From Calliopum simillimum (lineage: Eukaryota > Arthropoda > Insecta > Diptera > Lauxaniidae): a stretch of DNA of 64,000 nucleotides. Within the stretch, counting starts at the first letter, position 1. Each line of letters opens with the position of its first letter. Position numbers and translations under genes: made by a program. The DNA lies in NCBI GenBank assembly GCA_951812925.1, contig OX638370.1:3372001-3436000 (forward strand). Reading direction: 5' to 3'. Of this stretch, positions 12,613-24,363 are shown piece by piece. Below the pieces are notes generated by a model, which was given only the letters and a program-made list of their open reading frames with translations, had not been told where the DNA came from and searched no databases.

Positions 12613-14053
12613 AGTGTCACTTAAATTTAAGTGTGCCCATAAGGTGTTTTTAAACAACCAGCTGTAGCCTAAGGGGGGAAGGGGGTTGACCGAAATCATT
12701 TTTAACTGAAAGTTAAAAAAAAAGCTTTTAAAAAAGGAGGACGTTTTTTCCAATTTTTATCTAAATTATTTATAAGTTTAAAGTCTGACTTAACACAAGG
12801 TCTGGTTAGAATATTGCTAGGATAAAAAATTTTATTCACAGCAAATGGAGTCATAATTCCAAAGAAAGTTCTTGTACCATTCATATTTTTGCCGTGAGTT
12901 TCCGAAAGCACAAAAGCTTTTGAACAGCTGTATTTAATTTTATATTTAATGCTTGAGACTTACAGAAAACGAACAAGAGCTGAGTTTTAGCTTGAAAGTT
13001 TCGTGATTAGATCATTCGACCAGCTATAGAACATTACTCTCACATCGTTGTACAATTCGGTGCTCACAAGTAAATTACAGAAGTGAGCTTGCGAATGCGC
13101 AAATTCATAAAACAGCTGTGCTAAGTTCTTCTCTTAACGTCTAGCAACAAGATTTTTCTCATCTCGCTCTCTAACTGTCACACTCTCTCTCTCTCGCCCT
13201 CTCTCTACGTTTCTATCACGCTAGTGTTTCACATTGCCCAATATGTGCTCTATTTTGCGTAGAGGTAAATGAACTTCCGGTTCGCCAAATTAAGTTTGGA
13301 AATTCCATTTTAGTACTTTAAGTGTATACATTTTTTTTCTTCTTTATTTCTCAATAAAAACGCTTGTCTCTTTCTTGCTCGATCTTTCAAGTAGCTATAA
13401 ATTTCATGCCGATGTGTTGTTTTTGTGTCGCGTTGCGCGTAGGTAGGTCTACTTATCGCATTCATCTCGCATATCTGTGTGTAGAATTCTGTTCGACATG
13501 TATTGGGCTCATATCTAAGCGACTCTTTAAATGGAATTTTGCGATATTTTGTTTTTTGCGTTGTTTTTTTTTTTTTTAAGTTTTTGCACGCGTTTTATGT
13601 TTGTTATTTTTTTATTTTTGCTGAATTTTTTTGTTGTTGTTGTTTGTAATTGGTATGTTGTTGCTTTGTTGTTGTTGTTGTTGTTATTATTATTGTTATT
13701 ATAGCCTACATGCGCCACAAATTTACTTTGTTTGCCTTGCGCATAAATGTTTCTACACTTTTTCACGGTTCCGCGTGCTTCAGTTGCTTTTTGCCTTTTA
13801 TTGCTTCTTTTCAAAGAATGGATTTTTTTTTGTTTGTTGTTTTTTGTTGTTTTTTCATTTTGGCATCATTTTTGCTTAAACAGCTGTTAAAACACTTTAA
13901 GCAATTAAAAATTTTATTCATTTTATCTTCGAAGGAATTAAATAAATTAAATTAAATTTTAGCGTATTTGCCTTAATTTTACACCAAAAATGAATATCTT
14001 AAATGCTTAAAATTTCTCCTTTAACAAAGAAAAAAACATGACGACAATTAAAA
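12613..14053. other. Non-coding stretch with CT-rich and (GTT)n tracts
   Basis: No gene recognised. A CTCTCTCTCTCTCGCCC tract at about 13180-13210 contains GAGA-factor-type words on the minus strand. (GTT)n and (ATT)n runs at about 13630-13705 give spurious poly-Cys/Val and poly-Asn frames. Confidence 0.5.
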
Positions 14054-14705
14054 ACTAGTAAGGGTGTTACTTTTGGCCTGGCCAAACATTAAATACCCTA
14101 CACTGCAGTATTTTGAAAATTTTGCTTATATGGGAGATGCCACGCCCTCTTGTCCGAGTACACCCAGTTTTTGTTCAGAGCTTGCATTTATAGTTTTTAG
14201 TGTCAGAGTGAAATTAAGTTGGATTATCTCAAAAAACTCTTTCAGTATAGCATTTTGAATCTTTTGCTTATATGGGAGGTGCCACGCCCCCTTGTCTGAT
14301 TTCACCCAATTTTTGCTGAGAGCTTTCTTAGTGTCTGAGTCAAATTTGGTCTGAGTCAAATTTGGTTCGAATATCTCAAAAAACGCTTTCAGTATAGCGT
14401 TTTGAAGCTTTTGCTTATATGGGAGGTGCCACGCCCTCTTGTCCGAATTCGCTCAAATTTTTATCAGAGCTTGCGCTTACAATTCGTAGTACTTATATGT
14501 ATTGTGGTTGCATTGTCGTGAAAAATACTCCTAAAATTGCATTTTGAATATAATTTTTGTATGGACGGTAGGCGTGTCCGTTGACCAATTTTGCTCATTT
14601 TCAATCCCCCGAGCTAACTTTGACGACGAAGGCAGTGTACCAAATTTCATTGAATTATCTTGCTCAGTTTTCCCAAAAAGTGTATTTCAACACACAGCCA
14701 GCCAC

Positions 14706-14744
<39 letters not shown>

Positions 14745-14907
14745 CCCAGCCAGCCAGCCAGCCAGCCAGACAGACGGACATGGCTATATCGACTCAGGAG
14801 GTGACGCTGATCAAGAATATATATACTTTTCTATATCTGCCACGCCTCCTTCTCTGCGTTACAAACGGAAGGACAAAGTGAATATACCCTGGGTGTAGGG
14901 TATAAAA
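14054..14907 (-). mobile_element. Mini-me-like interspersed repeat, copy B
   Basis: The same family as 10198-10813, in reverse orientation. It opens with ACTAGTAAGGGTGTTAC and the hairpin TTTGGCCTGGCCAAA, then three tandem units of about 130 bp carrying GCTTATATGGGAGGTGCCAC. It closes with the core (GAGTC...TGATCAAGAATATATATA) and TATACCCTGGGTGTAGGGTA. The tetranucleotide tract has expanded to about 18 AGCC units at 14696-14769, in place of the few in other copies. Confidence 0.8.
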
Positions 14908-15280
14908 AAGTTTCATTGGCTTCCCGAATGAAAATTTAACCCAGAATAACAAAGTTTCTATACCAAAAGTACGCCTTAAAATTAAGCTATCTACCGTTTA
15001 AGTTCACTTACGAGAAGCTGGCACCGGAATTTTCAAAAACGAAACTTTTTCTGGAGTTCTGAGCCTGCTGAGAATAGTTTCGAAGATCTTTTACAAAATT
15101 CGAAAAAGTTCTGCAAAATTGGACCACAAATATGGAGTTCTTTTATTTTTTTTTTTGTGATAAAATTCCGATTTATGTGATATAATTTATGTGGAGTCCA
15201 ACGCGCATATAGCTTTCGCACCACTAAGTGTTCAATTAAGATTGGTTTTTTTGCTAATTATATTAATGCCTAGATATGCC
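14908..15280. other. Non-coding stretch, nothing recognised
   Basis: Short AT-rich spacer between a mini-me-like repeat and a mariner remnant; no feature seen. Confidence 0.4.
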
Positions 15281-15403
15281 TCAACTTCTCAATGAGTCAG
15301 TTACACGACGATCTTCTATAATTAGTTTTTCCACAGTATCGAGGTTTTCCTGCACAACCGCAGTTTTTGGACGACCTTTGAATGGGTCGTCTTTAAGTGA
15401 AGT
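15281..15403 (-). pseudogene. Mariner transposase fragment (N-terminal linker region)
   Basis: Forty codons on the minus strand read TSLKDDPFKGRPKTAVVQEN and then LDTVEKLIIEDRRVT. This is the DDPR-GRP / ENI--V---I-EDRRVT block that joins the two helix-turn-helix motifs of mariner-type transposases. The frame ends at a stop just after DRRVTDSLRS, and the upstream part of the open frame (to 15616) has no recognisable similarity. No catalytic domain and no terminal repeats were found nearby, so this is an isolated relic. The longer plus-strand frame over the same bases (15276-15812) is its antisense shadow. Confidence 0.65.
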
Positions 15404-16075
15404 CCATCCGCTTTTGGACTTTTTTGAGAACTTATACTTATACTTTGGTCTTTTTTGGTGTAACGAACCTTTTTGCCAGCAGTTTTGCTCGCAGCACAGT
15501 GGTCGGAAAATCGAAAAAACTGACCAAAAAATTTTATTTTTGGGATCAATTATTAAGAAAATGAAATACTTCACAAAAGTCCCAATAACTTTCTTGCGGG
15601 CACCTCCGGGCAGCAAATTTTTTTACAGGATTGTAAAAAAATGTATTCTAAATAAAATGAAATTAGAAACTAGACGGATGGCTGTGGATGCTGTAACATT
15701 TGTCATATTAAAAACCACTTCTAAATACAATTTTTTTTTTTTTGTATTTATCTCCATGAAACAGTTGCTGATTTATATGAACTGTGAACGAGATAAAATG
15801 CTTTGGATTTGAGAAACATATTAAATAAACCTTCTTTGAGAGACTCCATTTCATTAGATTTCAAAAAGATGAAGAGAAGTTATTTTTTCCACTTGTTTAC
15901 CGAGACGCTTTATATTCATAAAAAATTCTTCGCAAGAATAGGTGAACTTCAAACTTAAAATAGAAGAGGTTTTTAGGCACAGAGATTTTTCTGACCACTG
16001 AAACGAGCAAACTGAAAAATATTCTACCATTACCAACAATTAAAAAAGCAAAAACAACAACCAGTGTGCGCCGGT
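15404..16075. other. Non-coding stretch, nothing recognised
   Basis: AT-rich DNA with long T tracts and open but featureless frames. No gene seen. Confidence 0.4.
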
Positions 16076-17222
16076 GGCCAGGGATTCGGCTACAAAAATT
16101 AATAAAAACAAGGATGGGTTGGGGTCTTATTAATTTACTTTATTTTCATTTTTCTTTCGGGTTCTCTCAATATACTTGTAATAATATAATAAATAAGACA
16201 CGTCTTTCTACTCCCCACCGCTCTCAGCTCCTGTGCATCGCTCTCTCTGACGCCAGCCATAACCTAGTTTAGTGTAGAAGTGGTTAGTTGTCTTGCACAT
16301 GCCTAATGTAATGGTATTTTCTTGAACGCGTGCTCTATAGTCGTGGGTAGCTGATATAAATCGGGCTGCTTATACCTAGCGCAATGGCTACTTTTCTCAC
16401 TCCACGCTACTATCTATCCTTCTGCATCTCTTTTGTACTTTAGAGAGAGAGCGAGCATACCTGCGACAAACTGATTTATTATCGGGCTTGATCGTGAGGC
16501 TGTTCCCCCCACTTACACGTTAGCCTTAAAAAGCTGAATTATTATTGGGCCACTCCCGTCTAATGTGGTGGTTTTCTTTCCTATCAATATCATGCTCTCA
16601 TACACTCGACTTAATAACCTTATTCCGCTTACTACTGACACCATTTGACTTGATCGCGCCCACGAATTACTGATATACTATCGGGCTATTCGTTTGTGCG
16701 ACCCATCACTCTTGTGCTAACCACAGGCAGCTGATTTATTATCGGGCTACGTGTGCTTAGTGCCGTGGTCTCTACGCTACTACGCCCCACTACTAAAGTA
16801 GTTACTTTAACTTATCAAATACCTTGTTTCCTTGCAGCTTACCGTTTTGCTTACTGCTGCTGCTGTTGTTCACCAGTTGCCGGCCACGTAAAGGCTGTCT
16901 CAATTCACTGTGGTGTGTTTAACTTTATGCTATGTTTCTTTGACATCTATCGAATTGGGCGACAGCTGTATGTCAGAAACAGCTGTTGCACAGTGTTGCC
17001 GTATATATCACTTTAAGTGATGTGGTGGAGATTTTACTCTTAACTAATTTATGTTTATTTTTCCTTAAATAATCACTTAAGTAATACGTATAAAGTTATT
17101 TAAATTAATAGTAATACAAATTAATTATAAATTGATAGAAAACATTACAATATAAATTATAATATTACGATCGATGATTTGTAGGGGGAAAACGCGGCTC
17201 CACCAACTTTCCTCCTCACAAA
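16076..17222 (+). repeat. R3 interspersed repeat, copy 1 (about 1.15 kb)
   Basis: Shares most of its length with 53552-54815 in the same orientation and, in part, with 56955-57245 in reverse. Landmarks are GATTCGGCTACAAAAA at the start, GTCGTGGGTAGCTGA, GGCTACTTTTCT, GGCTTGATCGTGA, CTGTTCCCCCCACTTACAC, CTACGCTACTACGCCCCACT and the end TTTGTAGG-GGAAAA...CTTTCCTCCTCACAAA. A motif like GCTGATTTATTATCGGGCT recurs five times inside (near 16349, 16470, 16533, 16672 and 16731). The right end is a potential stem-loop. No coding. It could be an LTR, a Helitron-like or another non-autonomous element; class not decided. Confidence 0.75.
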
Positions 17223-19059
17223 GTTTTGACAAAAGTCAACGTATAGAAGGACAAAAGGTTTGCAACAGTAAAAATAAGAATAAATACAAATCTTCCATTT
17301 AGCTAAAAACAGTATATCGTCCCTATACAAGTACTCTAAGTCAATTATTCAAGTTTTGCAATATTTGTAGTTCCAAAATTAAATTTCATTTTATGTATGG
17401 ATACTGTTGTTTTGCTTTTATGATGAAAATAACCACTTGTTAACAGGGATATGGCTAAATATGTCTTATCAAATTAAAGACTATAATTTTTTGGACTAAA
17501 AATGAAAAATAAATCAAAACTAAAAAAAACTGACTGAGTGCTTTTCACTTGTATTGTAGTAATAGTTCTTTTAATAAATTTAAAAACAAATCCAAAAAAC
17601 CCAAATAAAGAAACCTTCTAGTTTGACACAGTAATTGCCGGAGTAATCTTTAAACAATTACTTCAACATACAAACATATATATATGTACGTAATGGTATG
17701 TACCTGTATGTTAAATGGCGTAAATGGTTATAATGGTAAGCATAAAAAATGCGCGTGGCCAAGTTCATTAACCGCAAGCAATTAAATTAAAATTGCGAAT
17801 TGCGAAATAACAAGACTCTTGTGGCTTAAGCGAAATCAAAATTAACAAAATAAAAAAGTACAAAATTTAACAAATAAATAGAAGAAAAAAGAGTTGAGAT
17901 ACAAGATGAAATTTGAGGCATAAATAAGTAAAATTTACAGCGAATTATATACGTAATTACATTAAAAAAGTTTGAGAAAATCTTTCGAAATGCTGTAATT
18001 TTTTAATAATTTACAATTTTAAGCCAAATATGATTAACTAGGGCTTAAGTCTTGCCAACAACTACATTCTCTCAGAGTTTCAGCCAACATGTTGTTGTTG
18101 TCAAGCGCAGAACGACAACTTGTCAACGTTCAGTGGCAAAAATCACTCAACTTAATCAACATAAGCAAAGATAATACCAACAGCAACAAAAACCGAGAGA
18201 AAAAAAATCAAAGAAACGATACGTGAAACTGAAAAACTGCAGTCTCCCATATGGCATTGCAGGCCAATTAATGCCAAACTAGAAGCTGATGAGACGTAGC
18301 TGGGTGCAAGAAATAGGAACAGCGAAAAAAGACCTGCAAGCAAACGAAGAAGCAACAAAGTTGCACAGCAACAATGTTAAAAATCCGTTTACTTCAAACG
18401 GAACTAACTGCATTCATCAGCTTAAGTTTGTGCTGAATATTCTGAGATGCAACTTTTTGCTTTAGTTTTTTTCTTTTTCTTTAATATCGGCAGTCAAGCC
18501 ATGCAATGTAACCGCAGACTGTTAACCATTGCAGCAGCTTCGTGTACTGTTGTTGCTTGCTTGCTGCTTGAATGCAGCAACAACGCCAAAGCAGCATCGC
18601 ATGGAATGTTGAATGCACGCGACATTGCGAGCAACTCTGTGAAGGTTGTTAACAGCCAGCAGCTGGAGCAGCAGCATTAGAAGAAATAGAAAAAGCAGCG
18701 CTAGTGATCATTTAACACTAGAAAAGATAGCTGGAGACCGACGGGCTTTTAAAATTCTTTGCTTTTATCCAAAACATTGTGAAATTCAATTTTATTCTTG
18801 TGTCTTTTATCTTCTCTCAAAACATAAAGCCTTCAAAAAACACCTTCAAATTCGATTCTCTCTAACATTTTCCTGATTGGCGTTTTATTTGTTCCGATGT
18901 TTGTTTCAGTTACATCTTTGGATTGTCGCGCTATATATTAGCTCGAGTTATTCATTCCTGACCTTGGTGGCATAGTTATGTAATTATGGGATACAGATCT
19001 AGAAATACTAAACCAAAACTACTTATGTCATAGACGAGAGTCCCAAAAAAATAATAAAT
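17223..19059. other. Non-coding stretch, nothing recognised
   Basis: AT-rich DNA. Short reading frames at 18152-18358 (minus, TTG start) and 18447-18680 (plus) are hydrophobic or low-complexity and show no family signature. Confidence 0.45.
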
Positions 19060-19720
19060 AACCCTATCAATGGATTATGTAAATTATGCTGACCATTTTC
19101 TTGATGACCCATTCCGGGTCCATACTGGTTGGGCAAAAGTAATAGTCCACAATATACGGTTCATGAACTCTAACGATGTCAATAGTCCTTACCATATGGT
19201 CTATGATCTGTCATTAATATTCTATGGTTCATATTATATGACCTACGACCTGTCCTTTTATGTATATGTTCCATAATATATGATCTATGATGTGTCTTTT
19301 ATGGTCTATGGTGCACAATATATAATCTATGCTCTGCTATTTATCGTAGTTGGTCCACAATCATATACCATGATCTGTTCTTTATAGTCTATGGTTGACA
19401 ATATATAGTCTATGGTTGATGGTTCATAATCTTTAGTCTATGATCTGTCCCTTAAGGAATTTTTTTTTTCAAGCTCAAATCGAACTTATCCCATTGAAAA
19501 ATTTTTCTTCGAAAATAGACCGAGATTTTGACATTCCTGTTTCTGTGGTCCGGGGATGCTTTTGCCTATAATCTTTTCTTTATGGTCTTTGGGCCATAAT
19601 ATATAGTCTATGGTCAATAATATATAAATAGTTGATTTTCAAACCTTCGCCATTGAAAAATCGGAAATAGACTGAAATTTTTAAATTTCTGTTTCTTTGG
19701 GTTGGGTATGTCTTATGTTG
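19060..19720. repeat. Degenerate short tandem repeat (TATGGTCTATGATCTGTCCTTTA type)
   Basis: Words such as GGTCTATGATCTGTC, GGTTCATAATATATGATC and TTTATGGTCTATGG recur about every 50-65 bp from 19190 to 19450 and again near 19570-19625. Two related blocks with CCATTGAAAAAT...AAATAGAC-GA-ATTTT...CTGTTTCT lie at about 19490-19545 and 19658-19705, which points to a higher-order duplication. No coding. Confidence 0.6.
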
Positions 19721-20694
19721 ATTAATTTAAAAAAAAAAAATGTTTTCAAAATTGTTCCCAAAAATTGACTTTTTGGAGTCCCTGAACATTTCATGCTGTA
19801 AAAAATCATGCCTCACCGTAGAAAAAATGTACTGAAATTTACCATACCAAATATATCGCGACATATCGACCTCATTATTCAACGTATCACTGTAGGGTTA
19901 ATTCACGATGGAAACCAGGCTTGGTGTCTTCAGCGATGCTGAACAAACGGAGCTTAAAACGCTGTCTGGGAATTCATGAGCTCAACTTGCTTGGATTGCT
20001 TTGGTTAACTGGCTGACTGACTGACTGGCTCGTTGCTCGGTTGGTGTACGGCCTACTTTCCCCGCATTCCAAGTGAAAGAAATAAAAATTTTAATGAAAA
20101 CTTGAAAAAGAAAAAAAAAAACCCCCAACTTGCAAAGATAAAGCAAATGCTTAGAAGAAAAAAGAGAGAATAAAGAAGAAAAATAAATTAACACACCAGC
20201 AGCAATGAAGCCGTCGTCGCCAACATTTCTAGTTGAAAGCTACACTTTACATTCATAAGTTACCGTTCGAGAGAATCCACTTTATTTAGCGTGTTCAGTT
20301 TTTTCCTGCTTCTTCTTCAGTTACTTTTTTTCTTTACTTGTTTGGCCAACCTCCACTTCTTAAATTAGCAAAAAAAAAAAAAACAGAAAAAAAACTAAAG
20401 AATTTCAAAGTAGATATTCTAGATAAAAAAAATAAAAAATTGGTAATTCCATCAAAGCAACGGCTGATCGTTGGAAACGTGTTTCAAATAAGAACAACAA
20501 TTACAACAACAATAGCTGACACCACTCAAAACGGACAACAACGGTCCTCATTTCGGTAGTTATTCTTGAGATAAATGCAGAATGTTTAAAAAATTTAAAA
20601 ATTTAAATCGGATCGGATTCACAAATGAGCTAATCTATGCACTTAAAAAACACCAAAAATGATAAGTAAATATTCCACTTCTGTAAGCTGTTTT
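19721..20694. other. Non-coding stretch, nothing recognised
   Basis: Poly-A tracts and AT-rich spacer. The short open frames at 19982-20194 and 20338-20559 are low-complexity. Confidence 0.4.
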
Positions 20695-20965
20695 ACATTT
20701 GACCCTCTACCGCTTTAGGCTGTAATTGGAATTTGCTCGATGGTTCTCGCCACAGCTATACACAGCCTTTCTCATACAAACGAGTCTCCTCGATTTTACT
20801 ATAGCTACTTAGAATTCGAAATGCCGCATCTGCTAGTTTTTTTGTTTATTTCTCTATTCCTCTACCGCTTTTACGCCATCGGCAGGCTATGGTTGGAATT
20901 TTCTTGATGGTTCTTGTCACAGCTAAACATAAGCCTTTGCTGCTTCAAGTTTTTTTTGTTTATTT
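20695..20965. repeat. Diverged direct duplication, unit about 160 bp
   Basis: The order CCTCTACCGCTTT, GGCTGTAATTGGAATTT, CGATGGTTCTCGCCACAGCTA, CAGCCTT at about 20702-20770 returns at about 20858-20935 as CCTCTACCGCTTTTACG, GGCTATGGTTGGAATTTTC, GATGGTTCTTGTCACAGCTA, AAGCCTT. Both are followed by TTTTTTTGTTTATTTCT. No function inferred. Confidence 0.6.
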
Positions 20966-21209
20966 CTTTGCTCATTTTAATGGCATAACATTTTCAACTG
21001 GACTCATTAATTCTTTTAAACACATTAAAGTCTGTTGCGGTGGATTGCGCAGTTATATATATATTTAAGATGCCACTGTTGCAAAGGGTGTTTCACTAAG
21101 ACGAGTGCAACTTTGGTTTTCAATAAAACGCATACGGTTCGGAATAGGATAATGTGTAGAAAATTATTTCGCGGATATGTTCACCGCGACTATTTCGTAG
21201 ATATCTCAC

Positions 21210-22595
21210 CACGGTGTGCCTTAACCCGTTCTAAATCGGACGTCGTAGCACATCAAATTTTTTTCCAGATTCTGTTTACTTATCGTTCAAATGATGTATA
21301 AAAAAATTTTCACTCGTGACTCCTCGACTAAATTTTGAGATAATCACTTTTCCAATTGGGGCATTTTCCCATACAAAAAGAAAAAAAAATTTTTTTTAAC
21401 TACATTAAACAAAAATTAAAATAATCACAATCGATGTGTTTTGCGATGCTTTACGCGAATCCAACCTCGGAATTGCTCTATCGTGTATTGTTTATGAGAT
21501 ATTGTAACCTAAAGACCAAAAAAAGTCGTTTTTGCCATTTTTTGAAACTATATAACTATGTAACATATCATTTATTCGTCAAATGTGGCTTAAATACTTG
21601 AAAGCTCCAGTCTTTTCCTTTAAAACCTAATTTAAATTATATTTATATCTTCATGCTTCTAAGAGATATCGCAGACCGAAATGTTGTCAAAACGGGTTTT
21701 TTGCACTTTTGTGTCTTTTTAGGTTAGGATATCTTTGAGGAAAAAAAAGATATCAACATAATTTAAATTAGGTTTTAAAGGCAAAGATAAGAACTTTAAA
21801 GTTGTTTACCAGATTTAACGAAATTAAAATTTCTTTCACATTTTAAGCATGTTCAACGAACCGACCATTTCAAAATTCAGACGTATGCCATACACGTAAC
21901 AACAACACTCGGGTGTCAAATGGCTGAATTTAGAAATAGTCGGTTCGTTGAACATGTTTAAAATGTGAAAGATATTTTAATTTCGTTAAATCTGGTAAAC
22001 AACTTTAAAGTTCTAATCTTTGCCTTTAAAACCTAATTTAAATTATGTTGATATCTTTTTTTTCCTCAAAGATATCCTAACCTAAAAAGACACAAAAGTG
22101 CAAAAAACCCGTTTTGACAACATTTCGGTCTACGATATCTCTTAGAAGCGTGAAGATATAAATATAATTTAAATTAGGTTTTAAAGGAAAAGACTAGAGC
22201 TTTCAAGTATTTAAGCCACATTTGACGAATAAATGATATGTTACATAGTTATATAGTTTCAAAAAATGGCAAAAAACTACTTTTTTTGGTCTTTAGGTTA
22301 CAATATCTCATAAACAATACACGATAGAGCAATTCCGAGGTTGGATTCGCGTTAAGCATCGCAAAACACATCGATTGTGATTATTTTAATTTTTGTTTAA
22401 TGTAGTTAAAAAAAATTTTTTTTTCTTTTTGTATGGGAAAATGCCCCAATTGGAAAAGTGATTATCTCAAAATTTAGTCGAGGAGTCACGAGTGAAAATT
22501 TTTTTATACATCATTTGAACGATAAGTAAACAGAATCTGGAAAAAAATTTGATGTGCTACGACGTCCGATTTAGAACGGGTTAAGGCACACCGTG
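21210..22595. mobile_element. Palindromic transposon, 1386 bp, inside the mariner
   Basis: The left arm (21210-21880) and right arm (21924-22595) are nearly perfect reverse complements, about 98% by eye, with a 43-bp loop. The ends are CACGGTGTGCC...GGCACACCGTG. The 4-bp sequence TCAC occurs directly on both sides (21206-21209 and 22596-22599), a clean target-site duplication. Removing the element plus one TCAC brings the host mariner frame back together across MAKRV and RNSRGEH. No coding capacity. CAC...GTG ends with a 4-bp duplication would suit a CMC/Chapaev-like non-autonomous element; that assignment is inference. High arm identity implies a young insertion or recent arm homogenisation. 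Confidence 0.9.
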
Positions 22596-22664
22596 TCACT
22601 CTTTTAGCCATATTTTCGATAGCATTTTGCAGAAACACCAATGTAATATTAAAATCGACTGCGG

Positions 22665-23697
22665 ATCATTTATATTTATTTATTTATTTATTAATTTAAT
22701 TTGCAATTCATAAAGCTGAAACAGCCAATTTTCATAATTACAAAGGCTTAACATATGCGAGAAAAATAAAGTTCATAGTACTAATATATTAATAAAACTT
22801 CAAAAAAAGAAAATCGTATAAGAATATACCTGTATATATACATACATACATAATTTGAACATCCCTATACCAACCCATTGTGTCACCACCTACTACCAAG
22901 CAAACCAAGCATCGACTACACTAAAAAAACTAAGGTAAAAAATCTAAGGTCCCACAATGAATATCCTTAAATTACTATAATGACTTATTGCAAACTTGCA
23001 TGTCTACTTAACATCCTTTTATAGAGATTATGCGAAACACTAAATATTTTGAGCTCACGGGGAAGACAGTTCCAACATCGTGAAACCCTTACTGAAAAAG
23101 ATCTCTCAAAAGATGAGTTGAAAATTCTAGGTATAATTATTTGTTGATTACGAACCGACCTTGAGAAATTAAATTCATTCGCCAGATATTTTGGAGTTTG
23201 GGTGTTGATTACTTTATAAAAAAAGAAGACCATTCTGTAAGAAATAAAGTTTTCTACATTGCATCCCAAAAGGAGTTTAACATGTTCAGATATATGATCA
23301 TAAATACGGACATTGAAAATATACCTAGCGACCCTATTGAATAAAAGTTTGATTCTGCGAACCTGGTTAACTGTTGTTCCCGAATATACTTCCAATCCAT
23401 ACATCAATTTAGAGAGAAGCAGCGCATGAGCAACATTCCTCCTTATATGTAAAAGCAAATTTGTATCTAGGCTATAGAGACGCTTAAGAGTAAAATGTAA
23501 AGAAGAATACATGTGGTCAATATGATTTTCAAACGAAAGACAGTCGTCAAGTATCACGCCCAAGCAACGCAGTTTTGTCACGAATTCAACTGGATTATTT
23601 TGTAGGCTAAGGTTCATAGTGAATGGTAACGTCCGGGGACTAGTGAAAAGAATAGCTTTTGTTTTTGATGCATTAATTTTTAGACTATAGACTTTAT
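22665..23697 (-). mobile_element. 5'-truncated non-LTR retrotransposon (C-terminal RT part and 3' UTR)
   Basis: The minus-strand frame from 23697 to 22985 begins abruptly at SLKINASKTKAILFTSPRT. It continues with LRCLGVILDDCLSFENHID, LLLSKLMYGLEVYSGT, RVARYIFNVRIYDHISEHV and ends SRCWNCLPRELKIFSVSHNL. This is the thumb and C-terminal region after the YADD motif in jockey/CR1-group reverse transcriptases. The endonuclease, the palm and YADD are missing. A 3' UTR of about 300 bp leads to a (TAAA)n tail at about 22671-22692 (seen as TTATTTATTTATTTATTAA on the plus strand). 5' truncation and a simple-repeat tail are hallmarks of target-primed insertion. It sits in a mariner, and the fused frame to 23809 is accidental. 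Confidence 0.85.
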
Positions 23698-24297
23698 TCT
23701 TCGTATGACCCCACAGACAAAAGTCTAACGGCATCAAATCAAGTGATCTGGGCGGCCAATTCACATCACCATGACAAGAAATTGCACGGTTCGGGAATTT
23801 GCAGCACAAAATGTCTAAACTGAGGCAAGTTGTGTGTGGTGAAGTGCCATCCTGTTAAAACCACATATCGTCCAGACTCTGAGCTTCAACCTCTGGCACA
23901 AAATAGTGTGGTACCGCTCAGAGTTGACACTTTCGGTGTTTCCATCCTCATCTTCGAAAAAAACGAACCGGCCCATAAATCACACCAAACATTAACTTCC
24001 GGTGGATGCATTGGGCTTTCCACGAGCACTTGCGCATTTTTCGAGCCTCATATATGACAGTTTTGTTTGTTAACATAGCCGCCGAGGTGGAAATGAGCCT
24101 CGTCCGAAAAGATGATTTTTTGGAATTGACTTCGAATTTAAGATCCAAAATTCGACAATTTCAATGCGCTGTTCTCTCATGAAGCGATCCATAACTAAAA
24201 TTCTATACAGTCACGATGAAAATGACACAAAATATGGCGGACAAATGTCGATAATGAAGATTTTAATCAATAACAAAGTACCACACCTACTATTGGA

Positions 24298-24363
24298 ACA
24301 CCCTTTATGTTAGTCGAAGAGTTCAATGCACACCCTTTATGTTAGTCGAAGAGTTCAATGCAA
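24298..24363. repeat. 33-bp direct duplication at the mariner end
   Basis: ACACCCTTTATGTTAGTCGA...GAGTTCAATGCA occurs twice in tandem. The first copy contains the last bases of the mariner terminal repeat, so the duplication arose after the mariner inserted. Confidence 0.85.

Larger units (their letters stand above)
21083..24306 (-). pseudogene. DD41D mariner, internally deleted and split by two later insertions
   Basis: Terminal repeats AAAGGGTGTTTCACTAAG (21083) and AAAGGGTGTTCCAATAG (reverse complement, ending 24306) bound the element. On the minus strand the transposase begins at 24192 (MDRFMREQRIEIVEF). A deletion then removes most of the DNA-binding domain and it resumes at IIFSDEAHFHLGGYVNKQN, which holds the first catalytic Asp. 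Next come WF-stop-QDG (second Asp) and LDLMPLDFCLWG (third Asp), with 41 residues between the last two, the rosa-type spacing. After KNKVY it is cut by a non-LTR element. It resumes at about 22664-22600 with QNAIENMAKRV, is cut again by a palindromic element, and finishes at 21205-21130 with RNSRGEHIREIIFHT. Without the insertions the mariner is about 0.8 kb. It has several frameshifts and stops and is inactive. Confidence 0.8.

Noticed and set aside
14544..14898. Frames with long Gln-Pro-Ala-Ser runs
   Set aside because: Arise from the AGCC tetranucleotide tract of a mini-me-like repeat; similar frames appear in the other copies.
15276..15812. 178-residue plus-strand frame
   Set aside because: Antisense to a mariner fragment; the protein has no recognisable motif.
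16753..17016. 87-residue frame inside R3 copy 1 as a possible gene
   Set aside because: The frame is not kept in R3 copy 2 or copy 3 at the matching place, so it is chance.
18152..18358. 68-residue hydrophobic minus-strand frame
   Set aside because: Begins with TTG rather than ATG and is antisense to an A-rich region; no conserved motif.
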